Below, in pieces: positions 9,265 to 20,480 of a DNA stretch of 64,000 bases (positions are counted from its first letter, which is position 1; the number at the start of each line of letters is the position of its first letter). The notes under the pieces are model-generated. The model worked only from the letters and a program-made list of their open reading frames with translations. It was not told the origin of the DNA and did not search any database. Source of the stretch: Alteriqipengyuania halimionae (lineage in GTDB: Bacteria; Pseudomonadota; Alphaproteobacteria; Sphingomonadales; Sphingomonadaceae). Made by a program: the position numbers and the translations under genes. Where the stretch lies: positions 1,054,001 through 1,118,000 of the forward strand of contig NZ_WTYR01000001.1 of NCBI RefSeq assembly GCF_009827575.1, in the 5' to 3' direction.

Positions 9265-9993
9265 TTGCCCGTCTTCGATTACCCGGGCGAAACAGCCGAC
9301 CAACACCGTCTCTACGCCAGCCCGCTTAAGCGCCGATACGCAGGCGTCGCTCGTCGCGCCGCTGGTGAGCACGTCGTCGACCAGCAGGACCTTCTTGCCC
9401 TTGAGCATCGCGAGGTGCCGCGCATCGACTTGGATCGCACCACTCAGCGTCCGCCGCCGTGCTTTCCGTCCGAGGCCACCCAGCATCGGCGTGGCCTTGG
9501 CGCGTACCAATCCGTCGACCAGCAAATGCGCACCGGTTGTGTGCGCTACCTCGCGCGCCAGCAAGGCCGCCTGGTTGTAGCCGCGCCGCCAGATGCGCCA
9601 GCGATGCAGAGGCACCGGCACGATGAGCCATGTGTCGTCAACCCGTGTCGCCTGGCGCGCGATCATTCGCCCCATCATCGGCGCCAAGGCGATGCGTCCG
9701 CCATGCTTGAGGGACAGCACCAGCTTGCGGGGCCCCTCGCCGTAAAGAGTCGCGGCAGCGATGCCGTCATGCCCTGGCGGATCCTGCAGGCAGGTCCCGC
9801 AGATCGAACCGTCGGGCTGCGCGATGTCGAAGGGACGTTGGCACGCGGAGCAACACGGTTCGCCCGGGACGTCGATTTCGGCAAAGCAGGCAGAGCACAG
9901 CCCGGCCTGGGCCGCGATCGCCTCGCCGCAGAGCGGACAACGCGGCGGAAACACCGCATCGACCACCGGAGAGAGCGCGTCGCCCCAAGTCAT
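9262..9993 (-). CDS. comF: ComF family protein (phosphoribosyltransferase-like)
   Basis: A 243-residue ComF homologue. The N-terminus has a zinc-ribbon-like set of cysteines (PRCPLCGEA, LCSACF, CCSAC, CGTC within residues 18-75). The C-terminal half is a PRTase fold with the PRPP loop VLLVDDVLTSGATSDAC. ComF/GntX proteins take part in DNA uptake and competence in several bacteria and are widespread in non-competent ones. The gene is divergent from the methyltransferase gene, with 60 bp between starts. Its stop codon overlaps the T tract of the terminator at 9230-9263. Confidence 0.9.
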   Translation of the reverse strand: MTWGDALSPVVDAVFPPRCPLCGEAIAAQAGLCSACFAEIDVPGEPCCSACQRPFDIAQPDGSICGTCLQDPPGHDGIAAATLYGEGPRKLVLSLKHGGRIALAPMMGRMIARQATRVDDTWLIVPVPLHRWRIWRRGYNQAALLAREVAHTTGAHLLVDGLVRAKATPMLGGLGRKARRRTLSGAIQVDARHLAMLKGKKVLLVDDVLTSGATSDACVSALKRAGVETVLVGCFARVIEDGQ

Positions 9994-10053
9994 CGTGACC
10001 GCTCCGGCGATCTTCGCCCTTGCGATGGGTCGAGCAAGACGACAGGGAGCCGT

Positions 10054-10784
10054 ATGGCCGAACGACAGGTTCCCACGATTTTTTCCCCCGCCCGCCGGAT
10101 GGCCGCGCGTCGCCGCGCCGATCCGGCCACCGCTTCATATGTGCTCGACGACATGGTCGATGAAGTGATCGAGCGGCTCGCCTTCATCCGACATGAACCG
10201 GGCAATGCGCTGATCATCGGCGATCGCACCGGGCGGCTCGCACAGGTTTTGCCAGGGGCGCGTTCGGTCGATCCGGCCGACGGCTTCGACGAGGAGCGAC
10301 CCTTCCCCGCCGGCGGGCACGATTTCATCGCCAGCCTCGGCACGCTCGACACAGTCAACGATCTGCCCGGCGCTCTGGTGCACTTGCGCGAGGCGCTGGC
10401 GCCGGGCGGTTTGATGATCGCCAGCTTCGTCGGTGCAGGCAGTCTCGAGCGGCTGCGCGCGATCATGCACGCCGCCGATGGTGAGCGCCCTGCCCCGCGG
10501 CTCCATCCGATGGTCGACATCCGCAGCGGGGCGCAATTGCTCCAGCGCGCGGGCTTCGCCGATCCGGTGGTGGACGGCCACTCGCTCCCCGTACGGTACT
10601 CGTCGCTCGGACGCCTGGTGGGCGACCTGCGCGCGCTGGGACTGTCGAACGTGCTCGCAGAACCGGGTCCGCCGCTTGGCAAGGCCGCATTGACAAGGGC
10701 CCGGGCAAAGTTCGACGAACTCTCCGATAGCGAAGGCAAGCTATTGGAGAGGTTCGAGATAATCACCCTCAGCGGACGCCGGCG

Positions 10785-10788
<4 letters not shown>
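10054..10788 (+). CDS. SAM-dependent methyltransferase, NDUFAF5-like
   Basis: A 244-residue class I methyltransferase-fold protein. The N-terminal pattern IFSPARRMAARRRADP followed by VLDDMVDEVIERLAFI matches the bacterial relatives of NDUFAF5, the complex I assembly factor with an IFDR..A..RRR..A motif. NALIIGDRTGRLA is a degenerate motif I, and ALAPGGLMIASFVG is the post-motif strand. NDUFAF5 hydroxylates an arginine of a complex I subunit; whether this one methylates or hydroxylates cannot be told. The start at 10054 is preceded by GGGAG; the open frame extends back to 9265, but that part is the antisense of comF. The last four bases overlap the convergent ppdK stop. Confidence 0.8.
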
Positions 10789-13457
<2,669 letters not shown>

Positions 13458-13515
13458 ATTACTGGAACCTCAGCTTAAGCATGGACCGGATGTTACACTG
13501 TTCAGGGTTAAGAAT

Positions 13516-15906
13516 TCAGCCCTCGATCCGGGAGAAATCGGCGACGCGGTGAACGGCGTCGCGGAAGCGGGCGAGCAGGTCGAGACGATGGGCGCGCTTG
13601 GCCTTGTCGTCGTCATTGACCGTCACCTCCTCGAAAAACGCATCGATCGGCGCGCGCAAGCTCGCCAGCGCGGACATGGCGGCAGCGAAATCTTCCGCTT
13701 CGATTGCCTCGGCCACGCGCGGTTCGGCCTCGCCGAGCGCATCGATCAGCGCCTTTTCCGCCTTTTCGGGCGTGTAGGAAAGCGCGGCGGCGTGCTTCTC
13801 GCGCATCTTGGCCGCAATCACGTCCTTCATGCCAGGATCGTCGACCAGCGCGAGCGGATCTTCCTCGCCGGTTTGCGCGATCTCGCCCTCGATCCCGTGC
13901 CAGTCCTCTTTCTTAAGGATATTGGCCGCGCGCTTGTAGCCTGCGAGCAGATTGGTACCGTCATCGGTGTCCATGAAGGACTGGAGCGCGTGGACGCGGG
14001 CGAGGTTTCCGACGATTTCGTCCTTGCGCTCGGCGAGCCCGAAAACCGCATCGATGAGATCATGCCGGACACCCGCGTCGCGCTGCTGAACCTTAAGGCG
14101 GTCGACAAAGAAATCGGGTACTGCGCGATATAGCTCAGCGTTATTATGTTCAGCGAACCATGCTTCGAAATCTTCGCGATATTTTTGCTGCCTGAAGACG
14201 CGGTTAGCCGCTCTTGCAGTCGCGTAGTCGATCTCGATCCGCAGGTTATTCTGGAGGATGAGTTCGATAACACCCAGAGCCGCGCGCCGCAGAGCAAACG
14301 GATCTTTCGATCCTGTCGGTCGCTCTTTGATGACAAAGAACGACACCAAAGTATCCAGTTTGTCCGCCAGACTTACCGCCACAGTTACCGGAGCATTCGG
14401 CACATCGTCGCCCTGCCCGACCGGCTTGTAGTGATCGCGGATCGCGTCGGCAACGGCATCGGGCAGGCCCTCGGCGCGGGCGTAGTAGCCACCCATCAGC
14501 CCTTGCAGCTCGGGAAATTCGCCGACCATCTCGGTCACGAGGTCGGCCTTGCATAGCCGCGCGGCCTGCTCGGCCATGTCGGCCAAAGAAGCCCTCTCCC
14601 GTGAGGGAGAGGGTTGGGTGAGGGTGTTCGACGCCTGCGAGGTGGGAACCCCCACCCCCGGCCCCTCCCCACCGGGGAGGGGAGTATCGGTGACAATCCC
14701 CTCTTCGACCAGCCAGCGGGCGAGCTTGGCTACGCGATCGACCTTGTCGGCGACGGTGCCCAACTTCTCGTGGAAGGTGATCCGCTTCAGCCCCTCGGCG
14801 TGCTCTTCGAGGGTCTTCTTGCGATCGACATCCCAGAAGAAGCGCGCATCGGCGAGGCGCGCGGCGAGGACCTTGCGGTTGCCTTCGACCACGCGCGCGC
14901 CGCCATCCTCCGCCTCGATATTGGCGGTGCAGATGAAGGCGTTGGCGAGTTCGCCCTTTTCGTCCTCGCAAACGAAGTACTTCTGGTTGACGCGCGCGGT
15001 GAGCTGGATCGTCTCGGGCGGGACCTCGAGGAAATCCTCCTCGAACCGGCCGAGCAGCGGGACCGGCCATTCGGTCAGCCCCGCATTCTCGATCACCAGC
15101 CCCTCGTCCTCGACCAGCTTAAGGCTGGCACCCAGCGCAGCGGCTCTCGCTCCGATCCTGATCTCGTCCTCACGAAGCTTGTGGTTCACGATAACATGCG
15201 CATCGGCCAGCTTGCGTTCGTAATCATCGACATTGCCGATTTCGAGCATGCCGTTGCTGTTCAGAACAGTCGGATTCTTGTCTTTGAAAATCTCGAACGG
15301 TAGCCCGAAATTGCGCGACTTCGGATCGGATTTCCGGATGCCATGGAAGCGATGCCCCACAGTTGTCCGGCCACTCTTGACACCGTGCACTTCGCAATCG
15401 ACCACTTCGTCGCCGAGCAGCGCAACGATGCCCGACAGCGGGCGCACCCAGCGCAAGGATTCGGTGCTGATCGAGGCACCGCCCCAGCGCATCGACTTGG
15501 GCCATGAAAAGTCGCGGATAATCGCGGGGATCGCTTCGGCTAGCAGGTCCGCTGTCGCGCGGCCGGGTACGTTCTTGACCGCGAAATAGGTCGCCCTGCC
15601 CTTCACATCGCGCGTTTCGAGCTGGCCCTTGTCGACCCCCGCCTTGCGGCAGAAACCGTCGATCGCCTGATCAGGCGCGCCGACGGGCGGGCCCTTCAGC
15701 TCTTCGCTGACAGCCTCGGTCGCCAGCGGCAGCCCGCGCGCGATGAGCGCGAGGCGGCGCGGGGTCGACCAGACGGTGATATCGCCCGCCTGGACACCGG
15801 CGGCATCCATTTCGCGGCGGAACAGCTTTTCGAGTTCGGCGCGCGCGCCCGCCTGCATGCGGGCGGGGATTTCTTCGCTGCGCAGTTCGAAGAGGAAATC
15901 AGACAT
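13516..15906 (-). CDS. glyS: glycine--tRNA ligase beta subunit, with in-frame palindromic insert
   Basis: GlyS is the tRNA-binding beta chain of the alpha2beta2 glycyl-tRNA synthetase. I start it at 15906 (MSDFLFELRSEEIPARMQ), the family N-terminus; the frame is open for 20 more codons that run through repeat DNA. The 796-residue product has the B5-like and HD-type regions and the C-terminal anticodon-binding part (DEFNN... type replaced by VMSALASLRAPIDAFFEEVTVN). Residues about 407-440, rich in Pro, Gly, Ser and Thr, are encoded by a palindromic repeat inserted without breaking the frame, just before the conserved LCKADLVTEMVGEFPELQG block. Partner glyQ is 123 bp upstream. Confidence 0.95.
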   Translation of the reverse strand: MSDFLFELRSEEIPARMQAGARAELEKLFRREMDAAGVQAGDITVWSTPRRLALIARGLPLATEAVSEELKGPPVGAPDQAIDGFCRKAGVDKGQLETRDVKGRATYFAVKNVPGRATADLLAEAIPAIIRDFSWPKSMRWGGASISTESLRWVRPLSGIVALLGDEVVDCEVHGVKSGRTTVGHRFHGIRKSDPKSRNFGLPFEIFKDKNPTVLNSNGMLEIGNVDDYERKLADAHVIVNHKLREDEIRIGARAAALGASLKLVEDEGLVIENAGLTEWPVPLLGRFEEDFLEVPPETIQLTARVNQKYFVCEDEKGELANAFICTANIEAEDGGARVVEGNRKVLAARLADARFFWDVDRKKTLEEHAEGLKRITFHEKLGTVADKVDRVAKLARWLVEEGIVTDTPLPGGEGPGVGVPTSQASNTLTQPSPSRERASLADMAEQAARLCKADLVTEMVGEFPELQGLMGGYYARAEGLPDAVADAIRDHYKPVGQGDDVPNAPVTVAVSLADKLDTLVSFFVIKERPTGSKDPFALRRAALGVIELILQNNLRIEIDYATARAANRVFRQQKYREDFEAWFAEHNNAELYRAVPDFFVDRLKVQQRDAGVRHDLIDAVFGLAERKDEIVGNLARVHALQSFMDTDDGTNLLAGYKRAANILKKEDWHGIEGEIAQTGEEDPLALVDDPGMKDVIAAKMREKHAAALSYTPEKAEKALIDALGEAEPRVAEAIEAEDFAAAMSALASLRAPIDAFFEEVTVNDDDKAKRAHRLDLLARFRDAVHRVADFSRIEG
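14590..14686. repeat. palindromic repeat element inside glyS
   Basis: Two GC-rich palindromes, CCCTCTCCC/GGGAGAGGG (14592-14613) and CCCCTCCCC/GGGGAGGGG (14662-14682), flank a run of C and G tracts. The composition is typical of intergenic palindromic repeats of alphaproteobacteria, yet here it is read in frame as about 33 residues of GlyS with no stop codon. Confidence 0.75.
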
Positions 15907-15917
15907 TCGCCGCCTCC

Positions 15918-16003
15918 GTCGCCCCTGCGCAGGCAGGGGCCCAGATAAGGGCTGTGGCGCGCGCAAGGGAGGTTATCTGGACCCCCGCCTGCGCGGGGGT
16001 GAC
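15918..16003. repeat. REPIN-like inverted pair of REP sequences
   Basis: A 31-base unit at 15918-15948 (begins GTCGCCCCTGCGCAGGCAGG) and its inverted copy at 15973-16003 match at 27 of 31 positions. Each copy is itself palindromic, and together they can fold into a long hairpin in the glyQ-glyS spacer, where they could stabilise or attenuate the operon mRNA. Confidence 0.8.
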
Positions 16004-16029
16004 GAAGTACGGTTTAGGACTGGCAGAGA

Positions 16030-16941
16030 TCATTTCGACCACTCCGGATATTTCTCGGCCCAGGCGGGCGCTTCCTTGGCCATATGCGCTTCGCAGCTGC
16101 CGCGCGCGAGATCGCGGACGCGGCCCATGTAGCTGGCGCGTTCCTGCACGCTGATCACGCCGCGCGCCTGCAGCAGGTTGAAGATATGGCTGGCCTCGAC
16201 CGCCTGTTCGTAGGCGGCAATCGGCACGTCGTTGGCGAGCGCGTTCCGACACTCGGCCTCGGCCTTGTTGAACAGGTCGAACAGCGCGTCGGTCTCGGCG
16301 ACTTCGAAGTTCCACTTCGACATCTGCTTCTCGTTCTCGAGGAAGACGTCGCCGTAGGATACGCCGCGATCGTTGAAGGCGAGATCGTAGACGCTATCGA
16401 CGCCCTGGATATACATCGCCAAGCGTTCGAGCCCGTAAGTCAGTTCGCCAGCCACCGGCTTGCAGTCGAACCCGCCCATCTGCTGGAAATAGGTGAACTG
16501 GGTGACTTCCATCCCGTCGCACCAGACTTCCCAGCCCAGGCCCCAGGCGCCGAGCGTCGGGCTTTCCCAGTCATCCTCGACAAAGCGGATGTCATGCTTG
16601 AGCGGATCGATCCCGATCACGCGCAGCGACTCCAGATAGAGGTCCTGGATGTCGGGCGGGCTCGGCTTCAGGATCACCTGATACTGGTAGTAATGCTGCA
16701 GCCGGTTGGGATTCTCGCCATAGCGACCGTCGGTCGGCCGGCGGCATGGTTGGACGAACGCCGCGTTCCACGGCTCGGGCCCCAGCGCGCGCAGCGTAGT
16801 CGCGGTGTGGAACGTGCCCGCCCCCATCCGCATGTCATAGGGTTGGAGGATCACACAGCCCTGCGCGCTCCAGAAATCGTGGAGCGCGAGGATCATGTCC
16901 TGAAAACTGTGTTTCGGGTCGCGTTGGATCGGCGTGTTCAT
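16030..16941 (-). CDS. glyQ: glycine--tRNA ligase alpha subunit
   Basis: GlyQ is the catalytic class II alpha chain of the tetrameric glycyl-tRNA synthetase. The sequence is highly conserved: [20 protein letters not shown], the class II motif 2 region [20 protein letters not shown], and [12 protein letters not shown] with [15 protein letters not shown] as motif 3. The start [14 protein letters not shown] at 16941 gives 303 residues, the normal length; 13 additional open codons upstream do not belong to the family. It is the first gene of glyQ-glyS-ppdK on this strand and is divergent from the membrane protein/XRE pair. Confidence 0.97.
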   Translation of the reverse strand: MNTPIQRDPKHSFQDMILALHDFWSAQGCVILQPYDMRMGAGTFHTATTLRALGPEPWNAAFVQPCRRPTDGRYGENPNRLQHYYQYQVILKPSPPDIQDLYLESLRVIGIDPLKHDIRFVEDDWESPTLGAWGLGWEVWCDGMEVTQFTYFQQMGGFDCKPVAGELTYGLERLAMYIQGVDSVYDLAFNDRGVSYGDVFLENEKQMSKWNFEVAETDALFDLFNKAEAECRNALANDVPIAAYEQAVEASHIFNLLQARGVISVQERASYMGRVRDLARGSCEAHMAKEAPAWAEKYPEWSK

Positions 16942-17002
16942 CGTGACGCGCGCAATGGCGCAGGGGTGGCAGAGAATCAATCCGCGCGTGAAAAACTACG
17001 CC

Positions 17003-17088
17003 GAATGTCACCAGCTCATGTCATATTGTCAGGTTGTATTGACATAGTCAGCGAATCACGACATATAGTCACGCATACCTGACATGGA
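17003..17088 (+). promoter_or_regulatory. promoter with clustered TGAC/GTCA operator half-sites
   Basis: The spacer before the membrane protein/XRE pair has at least six TGAC or GTCA half-sites, including the dyads TGACATAGTCA (17040-17050) and GACATATAGTC (17060-17070). A consensus TTGACA -35 (17039-17044) overlaps the first dyad and a CATATA/TATAGT -10 overlaps the second. This is the layout of a promoter repressed by a dimeric HTH protein, most simply the XRE protein encoded in the operon. Confidence 0.55.
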
Positions 17089-17100
17089 GAAATAGATGTG

Positions 17101-17550
17101 ATGTTCGAATTCCAGGCATCTTCGGCGCGCGAGACTTCCGCCGCCCTTTTTACCGCCTGGTTGGGCCTTGGCGCCAACCTGATCCTGCTCGGGTGCTATG
17201 CCGTGGAAGCACCTCTCCTGCTCACTGGAGCGGCGTTGATGACGGTGGGCGCATGTCTATTTGTTCTTATCTTCAGCACTCGCCTCGACGAACATTTCAA
17301 TGCCCTCCGTCATGTAGGCCTGAGATGGGGGATGGCGGTCATTGCCCTATATCTGTCGGCGAGCGCTATCCTCGCGGTGTATCACGGTGGTTATTCGGTC
17401 GGCACATTCGCCGCAGGCGTAGGCGCGCCTAGCATTACAGACGATGCATTGAGAGTTCCGGTCGACGGATATCTCGTAATGGTTCTCGCTGCGTTGGCGT
17501 TCCACCTCGGCTTTGCCTTTGCTCGCGTGCGCGGCACGGGCGCCGCATGA
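17101..17550 (+). CDS. small four-helix membrane protein paired with an XRE regulator
   Basis: A 149-residue protein (150 if the GTG at 17098 is used) with four hydrophobic helices at about residues 15-40, 42-62, 75-95 and 120-143 and no recognisable catalytic motif. GGAG at 17085-17088 serves either start. Its stop overlaps the start of a 65-residue HTH gene (ATGA). Such pairs, a multi-helix membrane protein plus a short YozG-like XRE regulator, are common and often autoregulated; the membrane partner may sense or sequester, but no function is proven. Unknown family as far as I can tell. Confidence 0.7.
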   Translation: MFEFQASSARETSAALFTAWLGLGANLILLGCYAVEAPLLLTGAALMTVGACLFVLIFSTRLDEHFNALRHVGLRWGMAVIALYLSASAILAVYHGGYSVGTFAAGVGAPSITDDALRVPVDGYLVMVLAALAFHLGFAFARVRGTGAA

Positions 17551-17744
17551 AGAACCGCCTCCGCGTCCTGCGCGCCGAGCGCGAGTGGAGCCAAGCTGAT
17601 CTGGCCCGCGAGCTCGACGTATCCCGGCAGGCCATCAACGCCATCGAAACCGGCAAGCACGATCCCTCGCTTGGCCTCGCTTTCAAGATCGCGCGCCTTT
17701 TCGAGCTTCCCGTCGAGACAATTTTCGAAGATGACTACAGCTAG
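17547..17744 (+). CDS. short XRE-family transcriptional regulator
   Basis: A 65-residue protein that is almost entirely one HTH_3 domain: MKNRLRVLRAEREWSQADLARELDVSRQAINAIETGKHDPSL, ending in EDDYS. It belongs to the compact YozG-like group of about 65-70 residues encoded directly after a membrane protein gene, and it overlaps that gene by 4 bp here. It probably represses its own promoter, where inverted TGAC/GTCA sites lie over the -35 and -10 elements. The TraB-like gene starts 10 bp later and may be partly co-transcribed. Confidence 0.88.
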   Translation: MKNRLRVLRAEREWSQADLARELDVSRQAINAIETGKHDPSLGLAFKIARLFELPVETIFEDDYS

Positions 17745-17754
17745 GAGAAACACG

Positions 17755-18678
17755 ATGAAAAAACTGCTCAATACCGCCGCTACCGGCCTCGTCATGGCCG
17801 CTTCCCTCGCCTTTGCCGGCCCGGCGATCGCGCAGGATGCGGCTGCTGCCGAGCCCCAGGCCGAAGCGGCAGCCCAGAAGGCGACCCCCGCCTTGTGGCG
17901 AGTGTCCGACGACGACACCACGATCTATCTGTTCGGTACGGTCCACCTGCTGCCCGAAGGCATCGACTGGGAAAGCGGTGTGATCGGAGACGCGATGGGC
18001 GCATCCGACGAACTCGTAACCGAACTGGGCGAGATCGACGAAGCCGCGCTCGGCGCGACGATGGGCCAGCGGGGCGTCTTTACCGACGGCACCACGCTGC
18101 GCAGCCTGCTCGATGACGATCAGCGTGCGCGTTACGAGGCGGTGGTCACCGGCCTCGGCGCCCCGGTCGAAGCCTTCGACCAGGTCGAACCGTGGATGGT
18201 GGCCGTCACCCTGTCGATGCTGCCGCTGATGAAGGAGGGCTGGAACCCCGAAGAAGGGGGCGAAGCCAAGATCGATGCGATTTTCGACGCGCGCGAGATC
18301 GACGCGGAAGGTCTCGAAACCGTCGAAGAGCAGATCGATTTCTTCGACACCCTGCCGCAGGACGTACAGGTCGAATACCTGATGTCGATCATCGACGATT
18401 TCGACGAAGTGGGCACAGTGATGACCGACATCCTCGGCGAATGGCGCGAGGGCGATGTCGACGCGATTGCGGCCCTGATCAAGCAGAGCTTCGGTGACCC
18501 GGTGCTTTACAAGCGCCTCCTGATCGACCGGAACGAGCGTTGGTCTGTCTGGATCGACGATCGCATGGATGAGCCCGGTACCGTTTTCATCGCGGTGGGC
18601 GCAGGCCATCTCGCCGGACAGGACAGCGTGCAGGACTTCCTCCAAAAGCGTGGGATTTCCGTAACGCGCGTGCAATAA
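17755..18678 (+). CDS. TraB/GumN family protein, exported (copy 1)
   Basis: A 307-residue TraB/GumN protein. Sec signal peptide residues 1-25 ending AIAQD, then an Ala/Glu-rich linker and the family opening ALWRVSDDDTTIYLFGTVHLLPEG, with GTVHLLP and the C-terminal VFIAVGAGHLAGQDSVQDFLQKRG holding the conserved Gly/His residues of this EreA/ChaN-related clan. TraB/GumN members are thought to be metal-dependent peptidase-like or binding proteins; the role in this organism is unknown. The start at 17755 follows AGGAGA; the open frame upstream overlaps the XRE gene and is not used. A paralogue follows after 8 bp. Confidence 0.87.
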   Translation: MKKLLNTAATGLVMAASLAFAGPAIAQDAAAAEPQAEAAAQKATPALWRVSDDDTTIYLFGTVHLLPEGIDWESGVIGDAMGASDELVTELGEIDEAALGATMGQRGVFTDGTTLRSLLDDDQRARYEAVVTGLGAPVEAFDQVEPWMVAVTLSMLPLMKEGWNPEEGGEAKIDAIFDAREIDAEGLETVEEQIDFFDTLPQDVQVEYLMSIIDDFDEVGTVMTDILGEWREGDVDAIAALIKQSFGDPVLYKRLLIDRNERWSVWIDDRMDEPGTVFIAVGAGHLAGQDSVQDFLQKRGISVTRVQ

Positions 18679-18686
18679 GGGAAGGC

Positions 18687-19568
18687 GTGATACGCGCTCT
18701 CCTCTCGATACTTCTGCTGCTCGGGATCGCTGCCTGCGATTCCGGGCAGCAAGCGCGCCAGGCCGAAGGGCACCAGGCGGTGACACCGGCTTTATGGGAA
18801 GTTCGCGGCCCGGATGGCGAGCGCGGCTATCTGTTCGCGACGATCCACCAATTATGGGAGCCGGTGAAATGGCGCACCGCCGCCGTGGACGAGGCGCTGC
18901 GCGCATCCAAGCTGATGGTCGTGGAGGCCAGCGAGATCACCGAGCGCGGCGCGGTCGCAGCAATCTTCACCGAGCTGGCGCATTCGGGCCCCGAGCCGGC
19001 CCTCTCCCTGCGTGTGCCGCCCGAGCGGCGCGATGCCCTGCTGGGGAAGCTTGCGACCGCTGGCCTGACGGAAGAACAGTTCGCCGCGACGGAGACGTGG
19101 GCAGTGGCGCTGACCCTCGCGCAAGCCATGTCCGACACGGGCAGTTCCGAGAACGGCATAGACAGGGCGCTGCTGGCACAGACCGACTTGCCTGTTCGCG
19201 ATCTGGAAGGCGCACGGACCCAATTGCTCATCTTCGATACGCTTCCCGAACGCGAGCAGCGCGACATGCTCGCACTTGTCGTGGCGCACGAGGATGAAGA
19301 GATGGACGATCGCCGTCTCGCGACGGCGTGGGCGCGGGGCGATATGGATGCCATCGCAGCCGAATCCCGCACCGGCCTGCTCGCCGACCCCGAATTGCGC
19401 GACGCGCTACTGGTTCGCCGCAATGCCGCGTGGGTGCGCAAGGTCGAAGAAATGATGCGCGCCGGCAAGCGCCCCTTCGTCGCCGTGGGTGCGGCGCATC
19501 TGGCGGGCGAGGACGGCCTTCCCGCCCTGCTCGCCGCGCGTGGCTGGACGGTTCGCCGCGTTCAGTAG
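18687..19568 (+). CDS. TraB/GumN family lipoprotein (copy 2)
   Basis: A 293-residue paralogue of the preceding protein: PALWEVRGPDGERGYLFATIHQLWEP aligns with the copy-1 opening, and PFVAVGAAHLAGEDGLPALLAARGW with its C-terminus. The N-terminus is a lipoprotein signal (LLLLGIAAC), so it should be lipid-anchored at the periplasmic face, unlike copy 1. Position 2 of the GT-H pair is changed (ATIHQL in place of GTVHLL). GTG start at 18687 with a GGGAAGG ribosome site and only 8 bp after copy 1, so the two form an operon. Tandem duplication with divergence of localisation is the likely history. Confidence 0.87.
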   Translation: MIRALLSILLLLGIAACDSGQQARQAEGHQAVTPALWEVRGPDGERGYLFATIHQLWEPVKWRTAAVDEALRASKLMVVEASEITERGAVAAIFTELAHSGPEPALSLRVPPERRDALLGKLATAGLTEEQFAATETWAVALTLAQAMSDTGSSENGIDRALLAQTDLPVRDLEGARTQLLIFDTLPEREQRDMLALVVAHEDEEMDDRRLATAWARGDMDAIAAESRTGLLADPELRDALLVRRNAAWVRKVEEMMRAGKRPFVAVGAAHLAGEDGLPALLAARGWTVRRVQ

Positions 19569-19686
19569 GGTAAACGCTTGCTTTTTGCGCCCCGCACGCT
19601 AGGAGCGCGCCCTTCCGGAGCCATGGTCATCCCTGGAGGCGTGGCGAGACCGGATAACACACATATGCATTTCGAAAGGCATTGAT

Positions 19687-20388
19687 ATGAGCGACGCTCT
19701 GACCCTGCCGGCCGAGACGCGCGAACGGGCTGGCAAGGGAGCCTCCCGTGCACTGCGTCGCGAAGGCCGTGTCCCCGCCGTGATCTATGGCGGCAAGGAA
19801 GAACCCACCCCGATCCACGTCGAGGCCAAGGAACTGGTCCGCCTGCTGGATACCGGGCACTTGATGAACTCGATCGTCACGATCGAACTCGGCGGCAAGA
19901 AGCTGAAGACGCTCCCCAAGGACGTTGCGCTCGACCCCGTTTCCGATCGTCCGGTCCACGCCGATTTCTATCGCCTCGCCAAGGGTGCGAAGGTCGAAGT
20001 CGAAGTGCCGGTCGTGTTCGTCAACGAAGCCGGTTCGCCGGGTCTCAAGAAGGGCGGCGTTCTGAACGTGGTCCGTCACGAGCTCGAACTCATCTGCGAC
20101 ATGGACGCGATCCCGAGCGAGATCGAAATCGACGTCGAAGGCAAGGAAGTCGGCGACTCGATCCACATCAGCGAAGTGAAGCTGCCCGAGGGTAGCGAAA
20201 GCGCGATCACCGATCGCGACTTCACCATCGCCACGCTGGTCGCTCCGTCCGCGCTCAAGAAATCCGAAGGCGCCGAAGGCGACGAGGAAGACCAGACGGG
20301 CGAAGGCATGGAGCCGGGCGAAACCGCCGCGACCGAACAGGGTCCGGACGACGACGCCGCTCAGGAACAGGAAGACAAGAGCGAATAA
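19687..20388 (+). CDS. rplY: 50S ribosomal protein L25/general stress protein Ctc
   Basis: A 233-residue long-form L25 (Ctc type): N-terminal 5S rRNA-binding domain ([25 protein letters not shown]), the second beta domain TL5-like ([22 protein letters not shown]), and an acidic Glu/Asp-rich tail of about 40 residues. It binds 5S rRNA in the large subunit central protuberance and is stress-linked in some bacteria. It is followed by a terminator and then pth, the usual neighbour. Confidence 0.95.
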   Translation: MSDALTLPAETRERAGKGASRALRREGRVPAVIYGGKEEPTPIHVEAKELVRLLDTGHLMNSIVTIELGGKKLKTLPKDVALDPVSDRPVHADFYRLAKGAKVEVEVPVVFVNEAGSPGLKKGGVLNVVRHELELICDMDAIPSEIEIDVEGKEVGDSIHISEVKLPEGSESAITDRDFTIATLVAPSALKKSEGAEGDEEDQTGEGMEPGETAATEQGPDDDAAQEQEDKSE

Positions 20389-20417
20389 GCTCGGCTTTCT
20401 GCAAGCAATCACCAAGG

Positions 20418-20454
20418 CGCCGGGTTCCCTCGTGGAGCCCGGCGTTTTGCTTTT
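20418..20454 (+). terminator. rho-independent terminator between rplY and pth
   Basis: An 11-bp stem CGCCGGGTTCC / GGAGCCCGGCG with one G-T pair and a short loop is followed by TTTTGCTTTT. It ends rplY; pth starts 27 bp later with its own GGGAGG ribosome site. Confidence 0.85.
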
Positions 20455-20480
20455 GCGCGAGTGCAGATTAGGGAGGCTGA

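Noticed and set aside
9265-10053. Long N-terminal extension of the methyltransferase frame
   Set aside because: The extension is antisense to comF; the family N-terminus and ribosome site are at 10054.
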